This document shows, one piece after another, positions 6,702-16,060 of a stretch of 64,000 bases of DNA; position 1 is the first letter of the stretch; each line of letters begins with the position of its first letter. The DNA is from SZUA-365 sp964635845 (lineage in GTDB: Bacteria > Bacteroidota > Ignavibacteria > SZUA-365). Where the stretch lies: assembly GCA_964635845.1 (NCBI GenBank), contig CAZWNO010000006.1:14438-78437 (forward strand), given 5' to 3'. The position numbers and the translations under genes were made by a program. The notes beneath the pieces were generated by a model. It did not search any database. It saw only the letters and a program-made list of their open reading frames with translations, and was not told where the DNA came from.

Positions 6702-9110
6702 CTACATCGTCACATACAGCGCTCCGATGAAATTCCTCCCAGCGGCGGAGATGCCGGAGGAGTACGGGCGGTAACGCACGTCGGTGATGTTCTCGACTCC
6801 CGCCGTGAGTTGCAGCGCGTCGGTCAGCCGGTAGCGGAGCTTGAGGTTGAAGGTCGTCCATGCCGGGGCGTAGGGATTCCCGTTTTCGTCCGACGCGTAC
6901 ATGTAGGTTTTCTCCCGCTCCTCTGGTGCGAGATCCTCATACGCAACCTCGCCGTTGTACACGGCGGAGAGATCGGCCTCGAAACCCCGGCGCATCCAGA
7001 CGAGATGCGTGCTGCCGAACCAGGGACCCGCATGCCGCAGCGGCGCGGTACTGCCGTCGTCGAGTTCCTCCTCGCCTTTCTGCCAGGTGAAGCGTGAACG
7101 CAGGTGCAGTCCGCGGCCGACGCGGAGGTCGAGCCCAGCCTGCACGCCGTACACGTTCGCCTGCGCGCCGTTCTGCAAGGCCTCGACGCGGCTGAGTTCG
7201 CCGTCGTACATGATGCTGTCACGTCCGCCGAGCGTGAACGCCCTGCGGACCATCGCGTCGCCAAGCAGCGTGTAGAATACGGAGCAGTCGACATTGAGCA
7301 CGTCCCGCAGTTGCTTGCTGATGCCCGCCTCGGCGTTCCATGCGTATTCGGGACGCAGACCGGGATTCGGCACCACCACGGAACCGGGAGTGGAGTCGAA
7401 GATCTTGCCGACGTCGTCGACGTTCGGCGCGCGGAAGCCGGTGGAGAGATTGAGATCGAATTGCCAGTCGTCCCCCGGCCGATAGATCGCTCCGAGACTC
7501 GCGTTCACCGCGCCGTTGCGCAGCGCGATGCTGCTGAACGGAAACGGATAGAACACATCCGAAAACTCCGCATCGAGCGTCACGTAACTGGCGCGCAGCC
7601 CGGCTTGCAGGATCACGCGTTCGAGCGGTTTCCCGCTGGAATGCAGGTACGCGGCGAAGGAGTTCCACGTCGCACCGTCGGGATAGCGGCTGGGACCCGG
7701 CACGCGCGCGCCGGTCGCGATGTCCTCGTCCTCGCCGTCCGAGCCGACGAGATTCGACACGGCCTCGACACCGTAGAACAGTTCGACCCCTTCGCCGAGC
7801 TTCTTCTCGAAATCGAGGTTCGCGGAAAACGCGTCCACGCGCTCGCTGCGGTGGTAACGCGTGTTTTTCCCCGCATCGCGGTCGTGGCGGCTCTCCGCGA
7901 AATACTGGTAGGCCAGCGTGGCGCGGAGATGGTCGTACCACGAAACCCCGTTCGCATGCTCGATCGTCAGCGCGTGCATCATCCAGTCCTGCGGACCGTA
8001 ATCCCATTCCGCGGAGCGCAGCTTGCCACCTTTCGTGCGGAGCAGGCGGTCATAACGCGCGTAGTCGGACGTGGTCGAATAGTGCACGCCGTACTGCAGG
8101 TCCCAATGCTCGTCGGGACGAAAGCGGATTTTCTGCATCAGGTTGAGCTGGTTGTACCCGGTCGGTGTCTGCGTTTCCGGGTCGGAGTTCACGATCGTGC
8201 TGTCCACTCCGCCGATGCGCTCGATGTAACTCGGACGCAGGTAGTCGTCCGGTCCGTCGCTTCCCATCGTGAGGTCGCCGTACTCCGCGTAGGTGACGCT
8301 CGTATGGAAGCCCCATTGCTTCAGCGCGAGAGAAATCTCCGCATGTCCGGTTTTCTCCGCGTTCGCGGAAGACGTGCGTACCGCCGCCGCGCCGCCCCAC
8401 TCCGTATCTCCGAACAGCGACAGACGCGGGGCGCTGGTGGCGAAGCTCATCACGCCGCCGATGGCGTCGCTGCCGTAGCTCACCGCGCCGGGACCGAAGA
8501 CGATCTCGGTTTTCTCCAGCGCGAAGGGATCGATGGAAATGACGTTCTGCACGTTCCCGCTGCGGAAGATCGCCGTGTTCATGCGCACGCCATCCACCGC
8601 GATGAGCACGCGGTTGGTGGCAAAGCCGCGGATCATGGGACTGCCGCCCCCTCCCTGGCTTTTCTGGATGAACACCTCCCCCGTGCCGCCGAGCAGATCC
8701 GCCGCCGTCTGCAGGTTCTGCATCTGCGCATCGGAGGGATGGATGCTGATGACGCGATGCGGGATGTCCGCCTCGGGCAGCCGCCAGCGGGTGGCGGAGA
8801 CCACCACTTCATTCATGCGAAATGCCACTTCCTCCAGCCGCAGCTCGAAGCCCATGGCCCCGAGCTGTGCATAACTGAGGATCAGAGTGCGGTGACCGAT
8901 GTGGTCGAAGCGCACGCTGTCCGCTCCGCGGAATGCGGAGATATCGACTTGTCCCCGGAGATCCGTCAGCGCCGAAGCGCGCGCGTCGGGTGAATACAGC
9001 GACACGTTGAACAGGGGTTCTCCCGAGGCATCGTCGCGCACGGTCAGTTTTTGTCCGCGCGCGGGGAGCGCGAGCAGCAGCAGTGCCGCCGCGCAGATCA
9101 CTATTCTCAT
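6702..9110 (-). CDS. TonB-dependent outer-membrane receptor
   Basis: 802 aa with a signal peptide ending near ARGQ (residues 1-19). Next comes a carboxypeptidase-like regulatory domain (about 20-95), the plug (about 110-220, with IRGFATNRVLIAVDGVRMN) and a 22-strand-type barrel. It ends in a typical terminal strand (RNFIGALYVTM). The plug signature and overall layout resemble heme/metal or siderophore receptors; the substrate is not determinable. Upstream, in the same direction, lies the small conserved protein at 9450-9977 that often accompanies such receptors. The stop is abutted by repeat element E1. Confidence 0.93.
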   Translation of the reverse strand: MRIVICAAALLLLALPARGQKLTVRDDASGEPLFNVSLYSPDARASALTDLRGQVDISAFRGADSVRFDHIGHRTLILSYAQLGAMGFELRLEEVAFRMNEVVVSATRWRLPEADIPHRVISIHPSDAQMQNLQTAADLLGGTGEVFIQKSQGGGGSPMIRGFATNRVLIAVDGVRMNTAIFRSGNVQNVISIDPFALEKTEIVFGPGAVSYGSDAIGGVMSFATSAPRLSLFGDTEWGGAAAVRTSSANAEKTGHAEISLALKQWGFHTSVTYAEYGDLTMGSDGPDDYLRPSYIERIGGVDSTIVNSDPETQTPTGYNQLNLMQKIRFRPDEHWDLQYGVHYSTTSDYARYDRLLRTKGGKLRSAEWDYGPQDWMMHALTIEHANGVSWYDHLRATLAYQYFAESRHDRDAGKNTRYHRSERVDAFSANLDFEKKLGEGVELFYGVEAVSNLVGSDGEDEDIATGARVPGPSRYPDGATWNSFAAYLHSSGKPLERVILQAGLRASYVTLDAEFSDVFYPFPFSSIALRNGAVNASLGAIYRPGDDWQFDLNLSTGFRAPNVDDVGKIFDSTPGSVVVPNPGLRPEYAWNAEAGISKQLRDVLNVDCSVFYTLLGDAMVRRAFTLGGRDSIMYDGELSRVEALQNGAQANVYGVQAGLDLRVGRGLHLRSRFTWQKGEEELDDGSTAPLRHAGPWFGSTHLVWMRRGFEADLSAVYNGEVAYEDLAPEEREKTYMYASDENGNPYAPAWTTFNLKLRYRLTDALQLTAGVENITDVRYRPYSSGISAAGRNFIGALYVTM

Positions 9111-9199
9111 TTTCGTTTCCTTCTACATGGTTGGAACATCGGAAAAAGGATACGACGCACCGATATGCACGCCGCCCTCCGTCGGCACAGCTGCGCGCC

Positions 9200-9420
9200 G
9201 GACGCAGGCCGGAACAAACGGACCGGTCAGACACGTCGGACGCAGGCCGGGACAAACGGACCGGACAGATGCATTGGACGCAGGCCGGGACAAACGGACC
9301 GGTCAGACACAACGGACGCATGCCGGGAAAGTGGCGGACAGTCCCACCGGCAGACAGACCGGACGCACATCGAACGCCGGCATGAAGACTGGACGCACAT
9401 CGGACGCCGGAATCATCGGT
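9200..9420. repeat. Two adjoining tandem arrays: 38-bp x 3.5 and 30-bp x 2
   Basis: Units beginning GGACGCAGGCCGG start at 9200, 9238, 9276 and (degenerate, GGACGCATG) 9314, an exact 38-base period. A second array with units starting GGACGCACATCG at 9361 and 9391 has a 30-base period. Both share the GGACGCA word, suggesting one origin. They fill the space between the TonB receptor and the upstream small gene and are not coding in any convincing frame. Confidence 0.85.
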
Positions 9421-9449
9421 GGTCGAGGATCAGGAGTACGGGATGTGAA

Positions 9450-9977
9450 TCAGGCTTCGGGAGGGGGCGTAGGGGGCGGCAGCACCGCGCGCAGGAGAGC
9501 GGGAGTCGCCGGCCGGGGCAGGGATGTCGAGACAAGGTCGGTATTGAAATGGAGAGGTTCCGGCGGCAGCACGGGTTGGAGAAGGTGCCGCATGAGGCGG
9601 GAGGCTTCCCGACTTCGTTCGGGATTGTTCGTTTCCTCGCGCGCGAGACGATCGAGCTGTGCGTAGAGCGCGGTTTCCGCATCGTCGCGCACGCAGAACA
9701 GCACCGTTCTGTCGCCGTCGCTTTCGCGGCGCGCGATGTCGTACATCACGCCGTTGTGTCGGAATTCGTGCGGCTCGATCCATTCCACCTCTCCCCTGTC
9801 GGTGAAACGGCCGTCGGCCTCCATCACGAAGCGCTGCAGTTTCTCCTCGGGGAGTCCCGCCCTGATCGCGCGTTTCATCTCGCGGCGTATCTGCCGCTGC
9901 TGCAGCTGCAGGAAAACGATCGGTCCCGCCGATTGCAGCAGGAGGAGGGAGAGCAATATGGATGCGAGCGCGCGCAT
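9450..9977 (-). CDS. Conserved hypothetical protein associated with TonB receptors
   Basis: About 175 aa from MRALASIL (9977). N-terminal hydrophobic segment/signal (LASILLSLLLLQSAGPIVFL), then a basic helix (QQRQIRREMKRAI). A conserved-looking core follows: EVEWIEPHEFRHNGVMYDIARR and FCVRDDAETALYAQL. The tail is Pro-rich. Small proteins with this HEF..G.MYD...C..D..E.L pattern commonly sit beside TonB-dependent metal/heme receptors in Bacteroidota; their function is unknown. It is transcribed toward the receptor, with the tandem repeat array between them. Confidence 0.65.
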   Translation of the reverse strand: MRALASILLSLLLLQSAGPIVFLQLQQRQIRREMKRAIRAGLPEEKLQRFVMEADGRFTDRGEVEWIEPHEFRHNGVMYDIARRESDGDRTVLFCVRDDAETALYAQLDRLAREETNNPERSREASRLMRHLLQPVLPPEPLHFNTDLVSTSLPRPATPALLRAVLPPPTPPPEA

Positions 9978-10138
9978 GGAAGTATGAACGGACGGAATCG
10001 ACCGAATCATATAAAAGTATTCAATAGCCTGAGTCGGTACAAGGGAATTCGCATGACCGGGTACACGAACCCTTTTCTGCTTGCAGGGGAAACACTATCT
10101 TTTATGGATTCACTCACTTCGAGAGGCTCTTCCACCTA

Positions 10139-11638
10139 ATGGAAATACCGACTCCAGGTTTTCGGCAGGTATTCACGTCGCGTCCGGAAACACCCGTGCC
10201 CCTGCCGCGGACCCTGCAGAGGATCCTCCTCGTTCTGATCCTGCTTTCCATCGCGGTGCGTTTTGTCAACATCGATGCGACCGTGATCGGCTGGCATTCC
10301 TGGCGGCAGGCCGATACGGCGGCGCTCGCGCGCAATTTTCATGATTCCGGAGAAGGAATTCTGTATCCGTGCGCGGACTGGGGCGGCGGCGGGTATGTTG
10401 AAACGGAATTTCAGGCATACACCTATCTCGTGTCCCTGATATACGGCGTCGTGGGCGTCCATGAAGCAATCGGCCGCCTCATATCCGTGCTGTTCTCCGT
10501 CCTCGCGATCGCCGGCGTGTATTTCCTCACGCGTCGATTCTATGGTGGGAATGTGGGGCTGATCGCATCGGCGGTCTACGCCGTACTTCCCCTGACGATG
10601 TTTTACGGCAGGGCGTTCATGCCCGAGTCCATGATGCTTGCCCTGATCATCTGGGGACTGTATTTCTTCGATCGCTGGCGTGAATCGCTGCGATGGACCG
10701 ACATGATCATCGCATGGCTCCTGCTGACGCTCGCTGTCCTGCTGAAGATTCCGACGCTGTATATCGGCCTCCCGCTGCTCTTCGTCGCGTCGACCTACAG
10801 CGATGGAATTCTCCGGGCGCTTCGATCCCTCCGGTTGTGGATCTTCGCCGCCGCGCTCGTCGCGGCAACCGCCCTCTGGTATACCCATGCCCATTCCCTC
10901 TTTCTGCAGACGGGAAACACCTTCGGCATATGGACCGGCTCGACGAACAAGTGGGGCGACTACGATTCACTGCTCACGGTCAAATTCTACAACGACATCC
11001 TGTTCAAAAGCATCGCGGAGCGCCATCTCACCTGGCCCGGCATGCTGCTGTTCATCGGCGGACTCTTCGTGCGCCGCGCATCCCGCCGCGAATGGTTCGC
11101 CGAATGGTGGATGCTCGCAGTGCTGGTGTATTTCCTCGTCGTCAACAAGGGAAACCAGGTGCACGAGTATTACCAGCTTCCGTTCATTCCGCCCGCGGCC
11201 ATCATCATCGCCAGGATGCTCGAGGCACTGCGCACGCATCTGCCCCGTCTGCAAGTCAATGCACGCCGGTTCGCGGCAACGATGTCGCTCGTAATGATTG
11301 CCGCCCTGCTTCTGCTCTCCGGCATGCGCTACCAGGCGCTGCTGGCGGGAGAGCGCGACACCACGATCATCGAATTTGCCGGGATGGCCCAGCGCCGGAT
11401 TCCCGTCGATGACATGGTGCTGACTGTCGGCGACGGGAATCCGCTTCTGCTCTACCTGCTCCATCGCAAGGGATGGGTCGTCAACTCCGGAACCATCACC
11501 GACGTCGACCAGCGCCCCCGGTACCTCGCGCTCCCGCCGGATGCGGATTCCTACCTCGACAGCGAGGCGATGCGGGATCTGCTTACCGGTGCGAGCGTAC
11601 TCCACGAGCACCGCGGATTCAGGCTGCTCAAACGATAG
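10139..11638 (+). CDS. Glycosyltransferase family 39 / ArnT-like integral membrane protein
   Basis: 499 aa with about ten or more hydrophobic segments. The first luminal loop carries the acidic catalytic region typical of the PMT/ArnT fold (HSWRQADTAALARNF and ETEFQAYTY). A further conserved motif, NKGNQVHEYYQLPF, lies around residue 340. Family members transfer sugars from polyprenyl-phosphate donors in the periplasm. It is divergent from the 9450 gene. The substrate cannot be inferred; no other glycan genes are adjacent. Confidence 0.82.
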   Translation: MEIPTPGFRQVFTSRPETPVPLPRTLQRILLVLILLSIAVRFVNIDATVIGWHSWRQADTAALARNFHDSGEGILYPCADWGGGGYVETEFQAYTYLVSLIYGVVGVHEAIGRLISVLFSVLAIAGVYFLTRRFYGGNVGLIASAVYAVLPLTMFYGRAFMPESMMLALIIWGLYFFDRWRESLRWTDMIIAWLLLTLAVLLKIPTLYIGLPLLFVASTYSDGILRALRSLRLWIFAAALVAATALWYTHAHSLFLQTGNTFGIWTGSTNKWGDYDSLLTVKFYNDILFKSIAERHLTWPGMLLFIGGLFVRRASRREWFAEWWMLAVLVYFLVVNKGNQVHEYYQLPFIPPAAIIIARMLEALRTHLPRLQVNARRFAATMSLVMIAALLLLSGMRYQALLAGERDTTIIEFAGMAQRRIPVDDMVLTVGDGNPLLLYLLHRKGWVVNSGTITDVDQRPRYLALPPDADSYLDSEAMRDLLTGASVLHEHRGFRLLKR

Positions 11639-11789
11639 AACGGAGTAGCAGGGCGAACCGGCCGGGAGATCGTGCATTCATCATGATCGATTTCAAAGGC
11701 CGCCCCTGCCGCCCATCACATCCCTCCCGTCGCATAGGGAGATTTCCGGCAAATTTTCATATGTTGGGTTCACAGGTCGCAACTCCGGA

Positions 11790-13616
11790 ATGGAAATGGA
11801 CGGACGCTTTCTCGACGCATTGAATCGCCGCGTGCTGGTCTTTGACGGCGCGACCGGCACGAACCTGCAGGCGCAGAACCTGACGGCCGAGGATTTCGGC
11901 GGTCCGGAACTCGAGGGCTGCAACGAACATCTCGTGCTCTCCCGGCCGGATGCCGTCGAGAAAGTGCACCGCGACTATCTCGAAGCCGGCGCCGACATCA
12001 TCGAAACGAACTCTTTCGGATCGACGAGCATCGTGCTGGCGGAGTACGGTATCGCCGATCTCGCGTACAGACTGAATTTCGAAGCCGCCGCCATCGCGCG
12101 CCGCATGGCAACCTTCTACGATAGCGCGGAGAAGCCTCGCTTCGTCGCCGGTTCGATGGGTCCCACCACCAAGCTGCCGTCGCTCGGACACATCGGCTTC
12201 GACGAGATGCGCGACGCGTACTTCGAGCAGGCCGCCGGACTCATCGAGGGCGGCGCGGACCTGCTCTGCGTCGAGACCTGCCAGGACCTGCTGCAGGTGA
12301 AAGCGGCGCTGGCCGCCATCCGCCGGTACTTCGACGAGAAAAGCATCCGCGTCCCGGTGATCGTCTCGGTGACCATCGAGGCCATGGGCACGATGCTCAT
12401 GGGCACGGAAATCGGCGCGGCCGTCGCCGCCATCGATTCCTACGACATCGTCACCGTGTTCGGCATGAACTGCGCCACGGGTCCGAAAGAAATGGAGGAG
12501 AACCTCCGTTATATCTGCCAGTATTCGTCGCGGCCGGTCTTCGTCATGCCCAACGCGGGCATTCCGGAAAACATCGGCGGACAAACCTGCTACAAGCTTT
12601 CGCCTGACGAACTCGAGCGGTACATGCGCCGCTTCGTCGGCGAGCTGGGCGTCGCGATCATCGGCGGCTGCTGCGGCACAACGGCCGAGCACATTGCGCG
12701 CCTGGCGCGCCTCGCCGGGGAAGTGCGTCCCGCCGCGCGCGAGATCGACCGCAGCGCCATGGTGGCCTCGCTCTACACCCCGGTGCCGATGCATCTCGAC
12801 CCGCCTCCCCTCCTCATCGGCGAGCGCTGCAACGCCAACGGTTCGAAGAAATTCCGCGAACTGCTGCTCGAGGAACGCTACGACGACATGGTCGCCATGG
12901 CGAAGGAACAGATCCGTGAGGGTGCGCATCTGCTGGACATCTGCGTCGCCTATGTGGGACGCGACGAACGCCGCGACATGCGCGAGGTCGTCTCGCGCTT
13001 CAACACGCAGGTGAGCATTCCCCTCATGATCGACTCGACCGAGGTCGTGGTGCTCGAGGAGGCGCTGAAACATTATGCGGGCCGGGCGATCGTCAACTCG
13101 GTCAATCTCGAGGATGGCGAGGAACGCCTGGCGCGGGTGCTCGGACTCTGCCGGACCTACGGCGCCGCCGTGGTCGCGCTCACGATCGACGAAGACGGCA
13201 TGGCCAAATCGGCGCAGAAGAAATTCGAAATCGCCGCGCGCATCCGCTCCCTTGCGACGGAGAAATTCGGACTTCGCGATCAGGATCTCATCTTCGACAC
13301 GCTGACCTTCACGCTCGGCAGCGGTGACGAGGAATTTCGTCGTTCCGCCGTTGAAACGGTGGAGGCGATCCGGATGATCAAGTCCGCCTGGCCGCGCTGC
13401 TTCACCAGCCTCGGCGTGTCCAATGTCTCGTTCGGCCTCAATCCGCAGGCCCGGCACGTGCTGAATTCCGTCTTCCTCCATTACGCCTGCGAGGCGGGAC
13501 TGGATATGGCCATCGTGCATGCGAGCAAGATCATGCCTTTGTACCGGATCGACGAGGAGGGGCGCGGCATCGCCATGGACCTCATCCTCGACAACCGCCG
13601 GTGGGAACCGGTGTGA
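11790..13616 (+). CDS. metH: Two-module cobalamin-dependent methionine synthase (homocysteine + pterin domains only)
   Basis: 608 aa. Residues about 10-300 form the homocysteine-binding barrel with zinc ligands in NCATG and IIGGCCGTTAEH. Residues about 330-600 form the pterin/methyltetrahydrofolate barrel (GERCNANGSKKF, LMIDSTEVVVLEEAL). Full-length MetH is about 1200 aa with B12-binding and reactivation domains; here the frame ends with a normal stop exactly at the domain boundary (LILDNRRWEPV), and the next gene is unrelated. The B12 module must be encoded elsewhere, or the protein uses another corrinoid protein. No convincing cobalamin riboswitch is visible in the 150 bases upstream. Confidence 0.85.
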   Translation: MEMDGRFLDALNRRVLVFDGATGTNLQAQNLTAEDFGGPELEGCNEHLVLSRPDAVEKVHRDYLEAGADIIETNSFGSTSIVLAEYGIADLAYRLNFEAAAIARRMATFYDSAEKPRFVAGSMGPTTKLPSLGHIGFDEMRDAYFEQAAGLIEGGADLLCVETCQDLLQVKAALAAIRRYFDEKSIRVPVIVSVTIEAMGTMLMGTEIGAAVAAIDSYDIVTVFGMNCATGPKEMEENLRYICQYSSRPVFVMPNAGIPENIGGQTCYKLSPDELERYMRRFVGELGVAIIGGCCGTTAEHIARLARLAGEVRPAAREIDRSAMVASLYTPVPMHLDPPPLLIGERCNANGSKKFRELLLEERYDDMVAMAKEQIREGAHLLDICVAYVGRDERRDMREVVSRFNTQVSIPLMIDSTEVVVLEEALKHYAGRAIVNSVNLEDGEERLARVLGLCRTYGAAVVALTIDEDGMAKSAQKKFEIAARIRSLATEKFGLRDQDLIFDTLTFTLGSGDEEFRRSAVETVEAIRMIKSAWPRCFTSLGVSNVSFGLNPQARHVLNSVFLHYACEAGLDMAIVHASKIMPLYRIDEEGRGIAMDLILDNRRWEPV

Positions 13617-13677
13617 GATCGGAAGGCGGGAGGCGAAATGGAATGAGAGCCATGAACACTGAGGAGACTGCCGAGAA

Positions 13678-14842
13678 ATGAAGCTCGTGACATTCACACA
13701 GAAGGGACGCGCACTGCTGGGTGCCGTGATCGACGGCCATGTCCTGGACCTGCAGGCAGCACACACGATGCAGCGCTATACGCAGAAGGACGGCGACGAC
13801 CTGCTGCCCAACGAGATGAACGCCTTTCTCCGCGCGGGCGACGAGGCGCTGGCCACTGCGCGCAAGGTCGAAGACTGGTTTCGCGCGGCTGGGTGTCCCG
13901 CCGTCGTCGAAGGCGAAACCATCGCCTTCCCGCTTGCCGACGTGGCGCTGCTCGCTCCCGTACCGCACCCCACCTCCATGCGCGACGGCTATGCCTTCCG
14001 CCAGCATGTCGAAGCCGCGCGCCGCAACCGCGGCGTGGAGATGATTCCGGAATTCGACGAGATCCCGATATTCTATTTCACCAATCACAATGCCGTCACG
14101 GGTCCGGGCGAGGTCGAGGTGATGGACCTCCATCTCGACAAGCTCGACTTCGAACTCGAGTGCGCCATCGTCATCGGCCGGGAAGGCCGGAATATCAAGG
14201 CGGCAGACGCGGACGCGTACATCGCCGGCTACATGGTGATGAACGACTGGAGCGCCCGCGCCCTGCAGATGCATGAAATGAAGCTGAACCTCGGTCCCGC
14301 CAAGGGCAAGGACTTCGCGACCTCCATCGGCCCCTGGCTCGTGACCAGGGACGAACTCGAAGACCGGCGCATCCCCGGCGACGCGGGCGACCGTTNNNNN
14401 NNNNNGCCCATGGTTATCGTGCGGACATCAAGGTTTTCCTCCTCTATCATCGCAGTTGTGGCAATGTGCTTCAGGTCGTGGATGTGCAGGTCAGTGATTT
14501 CGGCTTTTTTGCAAAGGTAATTCCAGTGCCGTTTCGGGTTACCCATCGGGCGACCGTTACGACCTGGTGATGACCTGCACGGTCAACGGCACGGAAGTCA
14601 GCCGCGGCAACGTGCGGGACATGAGCTGGACTTTTGCGCAGATCGTCGAGCGCGCCTCGTACGGCGTGACGCTGTACCCCGGTGACGTCATCGGTTCGGG
14701 CACCGTGGGCACAGGCTGCTTCCTCGAACTCAACGGCTCGAAGGTCTACGACCCCGCATGGTGGCTGAAAGCCGGCGACGTCGTGGTCTGTGAAATCGAA
14801 CGCCTCGGCTGCCTGGAGAATTCCCTCAGGCACGTCGGCTGA
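13678..14842 (+). CDS. Fumarylacetoacetate hydrolase family protein, split by a 163-bp scaffold-join insert
   Basis: FAH-fold enzyme. The N-terminal part runs 13678-14395 and the C-terminal part resumes at 14559. Deleting 14396-14558 joins the two at a shared 12-mer (CGGGCGACCGTT at 14384-14395 and 14547-14558), restores the frame and gives 333 aa. Family motifs: metal-binding ELECAIVIGREG, DWSARALQ and GSGTVGTGC. Such enzymes cleave or isomerise acylpyruvates in aromatic (homogentisate/homoprotocatechuate) pathways. The flavin-reductase-like gene follows 95 bases later. The insert contains 10 N and an unrelated integrase fragment, so the break is most likely an assembly error. Confidence 0.82.
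14406..14546 (-). pseudogene. Tyrosine recombinase (phage integrase) fragment inside the scaffold insert
   Basis: Minus-strand frame of about 47 codons from the ATG at 14546. It reads like the C-terminal catalytic part of a phage integrase: LHIHDLKHIATTAMI matches the HxLRH box region, then a segment before the LGH motif (VRTITMG), and it is cut by the N run. The DNA is more AT-rich than the flanks. It probably derives from another contig or organism joined by mistake; a genuine insertion with a 12-bp target duplication is the alternative. Confidence 0.6.
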
Positions 14843-14937
14843 CACCGCTGCGCGGCATCACGCGCACGGAAGATCCCGTTTTCCCGATATTTCGCATACG
14901 CATATCGGATAATCACAAGCATGCCGGAGAAGCGGAT

Positions 14938-15942
14938 ATGAAATCCATCGATCCGAAAGAGCATCCCGTCGCATTCGTGCACAGGCTTCTGCTGAGCGGT
15001 GTGGCGCCCCGTCCGATCGCCCTCGTCTCGACGCTCGACCGGGAGGGATACTACAACCTGTCGCCCTTCAGTTTCTTCAACGCCTTCGGCGCGAATCCGC
15101 CGGTGATCGTCGTCTCGCCCGCCTATCGCGGAAAGGACGGCACCCCGAAACACAGCTTCGAAAACATCAGGGACACGAAGGAATTCACCGTTTCCGCGGT
15201 CTCGTATGATATGGTGGATCAGATCAGCCTCGCCTCGTCGGACTACGAACGCGGAGCGGACGAGTTCATCCAGGCCGGTTTCACGAAGCTGCCGTCGCGG
15301 ATCGTCGCCCCGCCGGGCGTCGCCGAATCACCGTTCGTGATGGAATGCCGCCTGCTGCATTACTATGACACCGGCGGCAAGCCGGGCAGCGGCAATCTCA
15401 TGATCGCCGAGGTGGTCATGTTCCATCTCCGCGAGTCCATCCTCGAGGACGAGCGCATCGATCCCCGGCGCCTCGACCTCGTCGCCCGGATGGGCTACAA
15501 CTGGTATTGCCGCGCCAACGGCGATGCCCTGTTCGAACTCGAGAAATCCACCCATGTCGGCATCGGCTTCCAGGCGCTGCCCGCGCATGTGCGTGAGAGC
15601 ACGGTGTTCACCGGCAGCAACCTCGCGAGGTTCGCGGGAGTGAAGCAGCTGCCCGATGCCCGCGGGATTCTGCTTCGATGGCAGGTGGACCTGGAAAACC
15701 TCTCTCCCGAGGAAGCCGAATCCGACATGTTCGAAGTGGAGCTGCGCATGAAGCAGGCGAATCGCGCCCTGCGGACGGTACTGACGGATATGAAGACCGG
15801 CGCACTGCGGAACGGCGACGTGGCGCTGCGCCTGCAGCGCTGCGCGCAGGTCGCACTGGAACAGAACGAAGTGACCTTCGCGTGGGAATGCGCGCTGATG
15901 TCGCATCCCGATGCGGTCGCCGCCTTGTCGGGCAGGAAATGA
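14938..15942 (+). CDS. Flavin reductase-like (DIM6/NTAB) domain protein with C-terminal extension
   Basis: 334 aa. The N-terminal about 200 residues are a flavin-binding split-barrel domain (GVAPRPIALVSTLDREG, NLSPFSFFNAFGANPPVI, AEVVMFHLRESI). A C-terminal region of about 110 residues (LRMKQANRALRTVLTDM onward) is rich in charged helices and I do not recognise it. It lies downstream of the FAH-family gene in the same direction, so it may be part of an aromatic-compound degradation unit; this is inference from adjacency only. Confidence 0.82.
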   Translation: MKSIDPKEHPVAFVHRLLLSGVAPRPIALVSTLDREGYYNLSPFSFFNAFGANPPVIVVSPAYRGKDGTPKHSFENIRDTKEFTVSAVSYDMVDQISLASSDYERGADEFIQAGFTKLPSRIVAPPGVAESPFVMECRLLHYYDTGGKPGSGNLMIAEVVMFHLRESILEDERIDPRRLDLVARMGYNWYCRANGDALFELEKSTHVGIGFQALPAHVRESTVFTGSNLARFAGVKQLPDARGILLRWQVDLENLSPEEAESDMFEVELRMKQANRALRTVLTDMKTGALRNGDVALRLQRCAQVALEQNEVTFAWECALMSHPDAVAALSGRK

Positions 15943-15949
15943 CGCCGCA

Positions 15950-15988
15950 CTCGTGGAATCCGGGATCCCCGTTTCCACGAGCGCTTTT
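15950..15988 (+). terminator. Hairpin terminator after the flavin-reductase-like gene
   Basis: CTCGTGGAA (15950-15958) pairs with TTCCACGAG (15973-15981), followed by GCGCTTTT. It lies 8 bases after the stop. Confidence 0.6.
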
Positions 15989-16060
15989 CCTCGCCGTTCC
16001 GTACATTGCCTGTAACGAATACAATTGCCTTTGACGAATGCAACAGAATGACGGCTCACC

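Noticed and set aside
11639..11789. Cobalamin riboswitch upstream of the methionine synthase
   Set aside because: No B12-box-like sequence or plausible pseudoknot hairpins visible in the available 150 bases.
14406..14546. Prophage or integrative element
   Set aside because: Only about 47 codons of an integrase remain, next to an N run, and the host gene is restored by removing it; a scaffold artefact is more likely.
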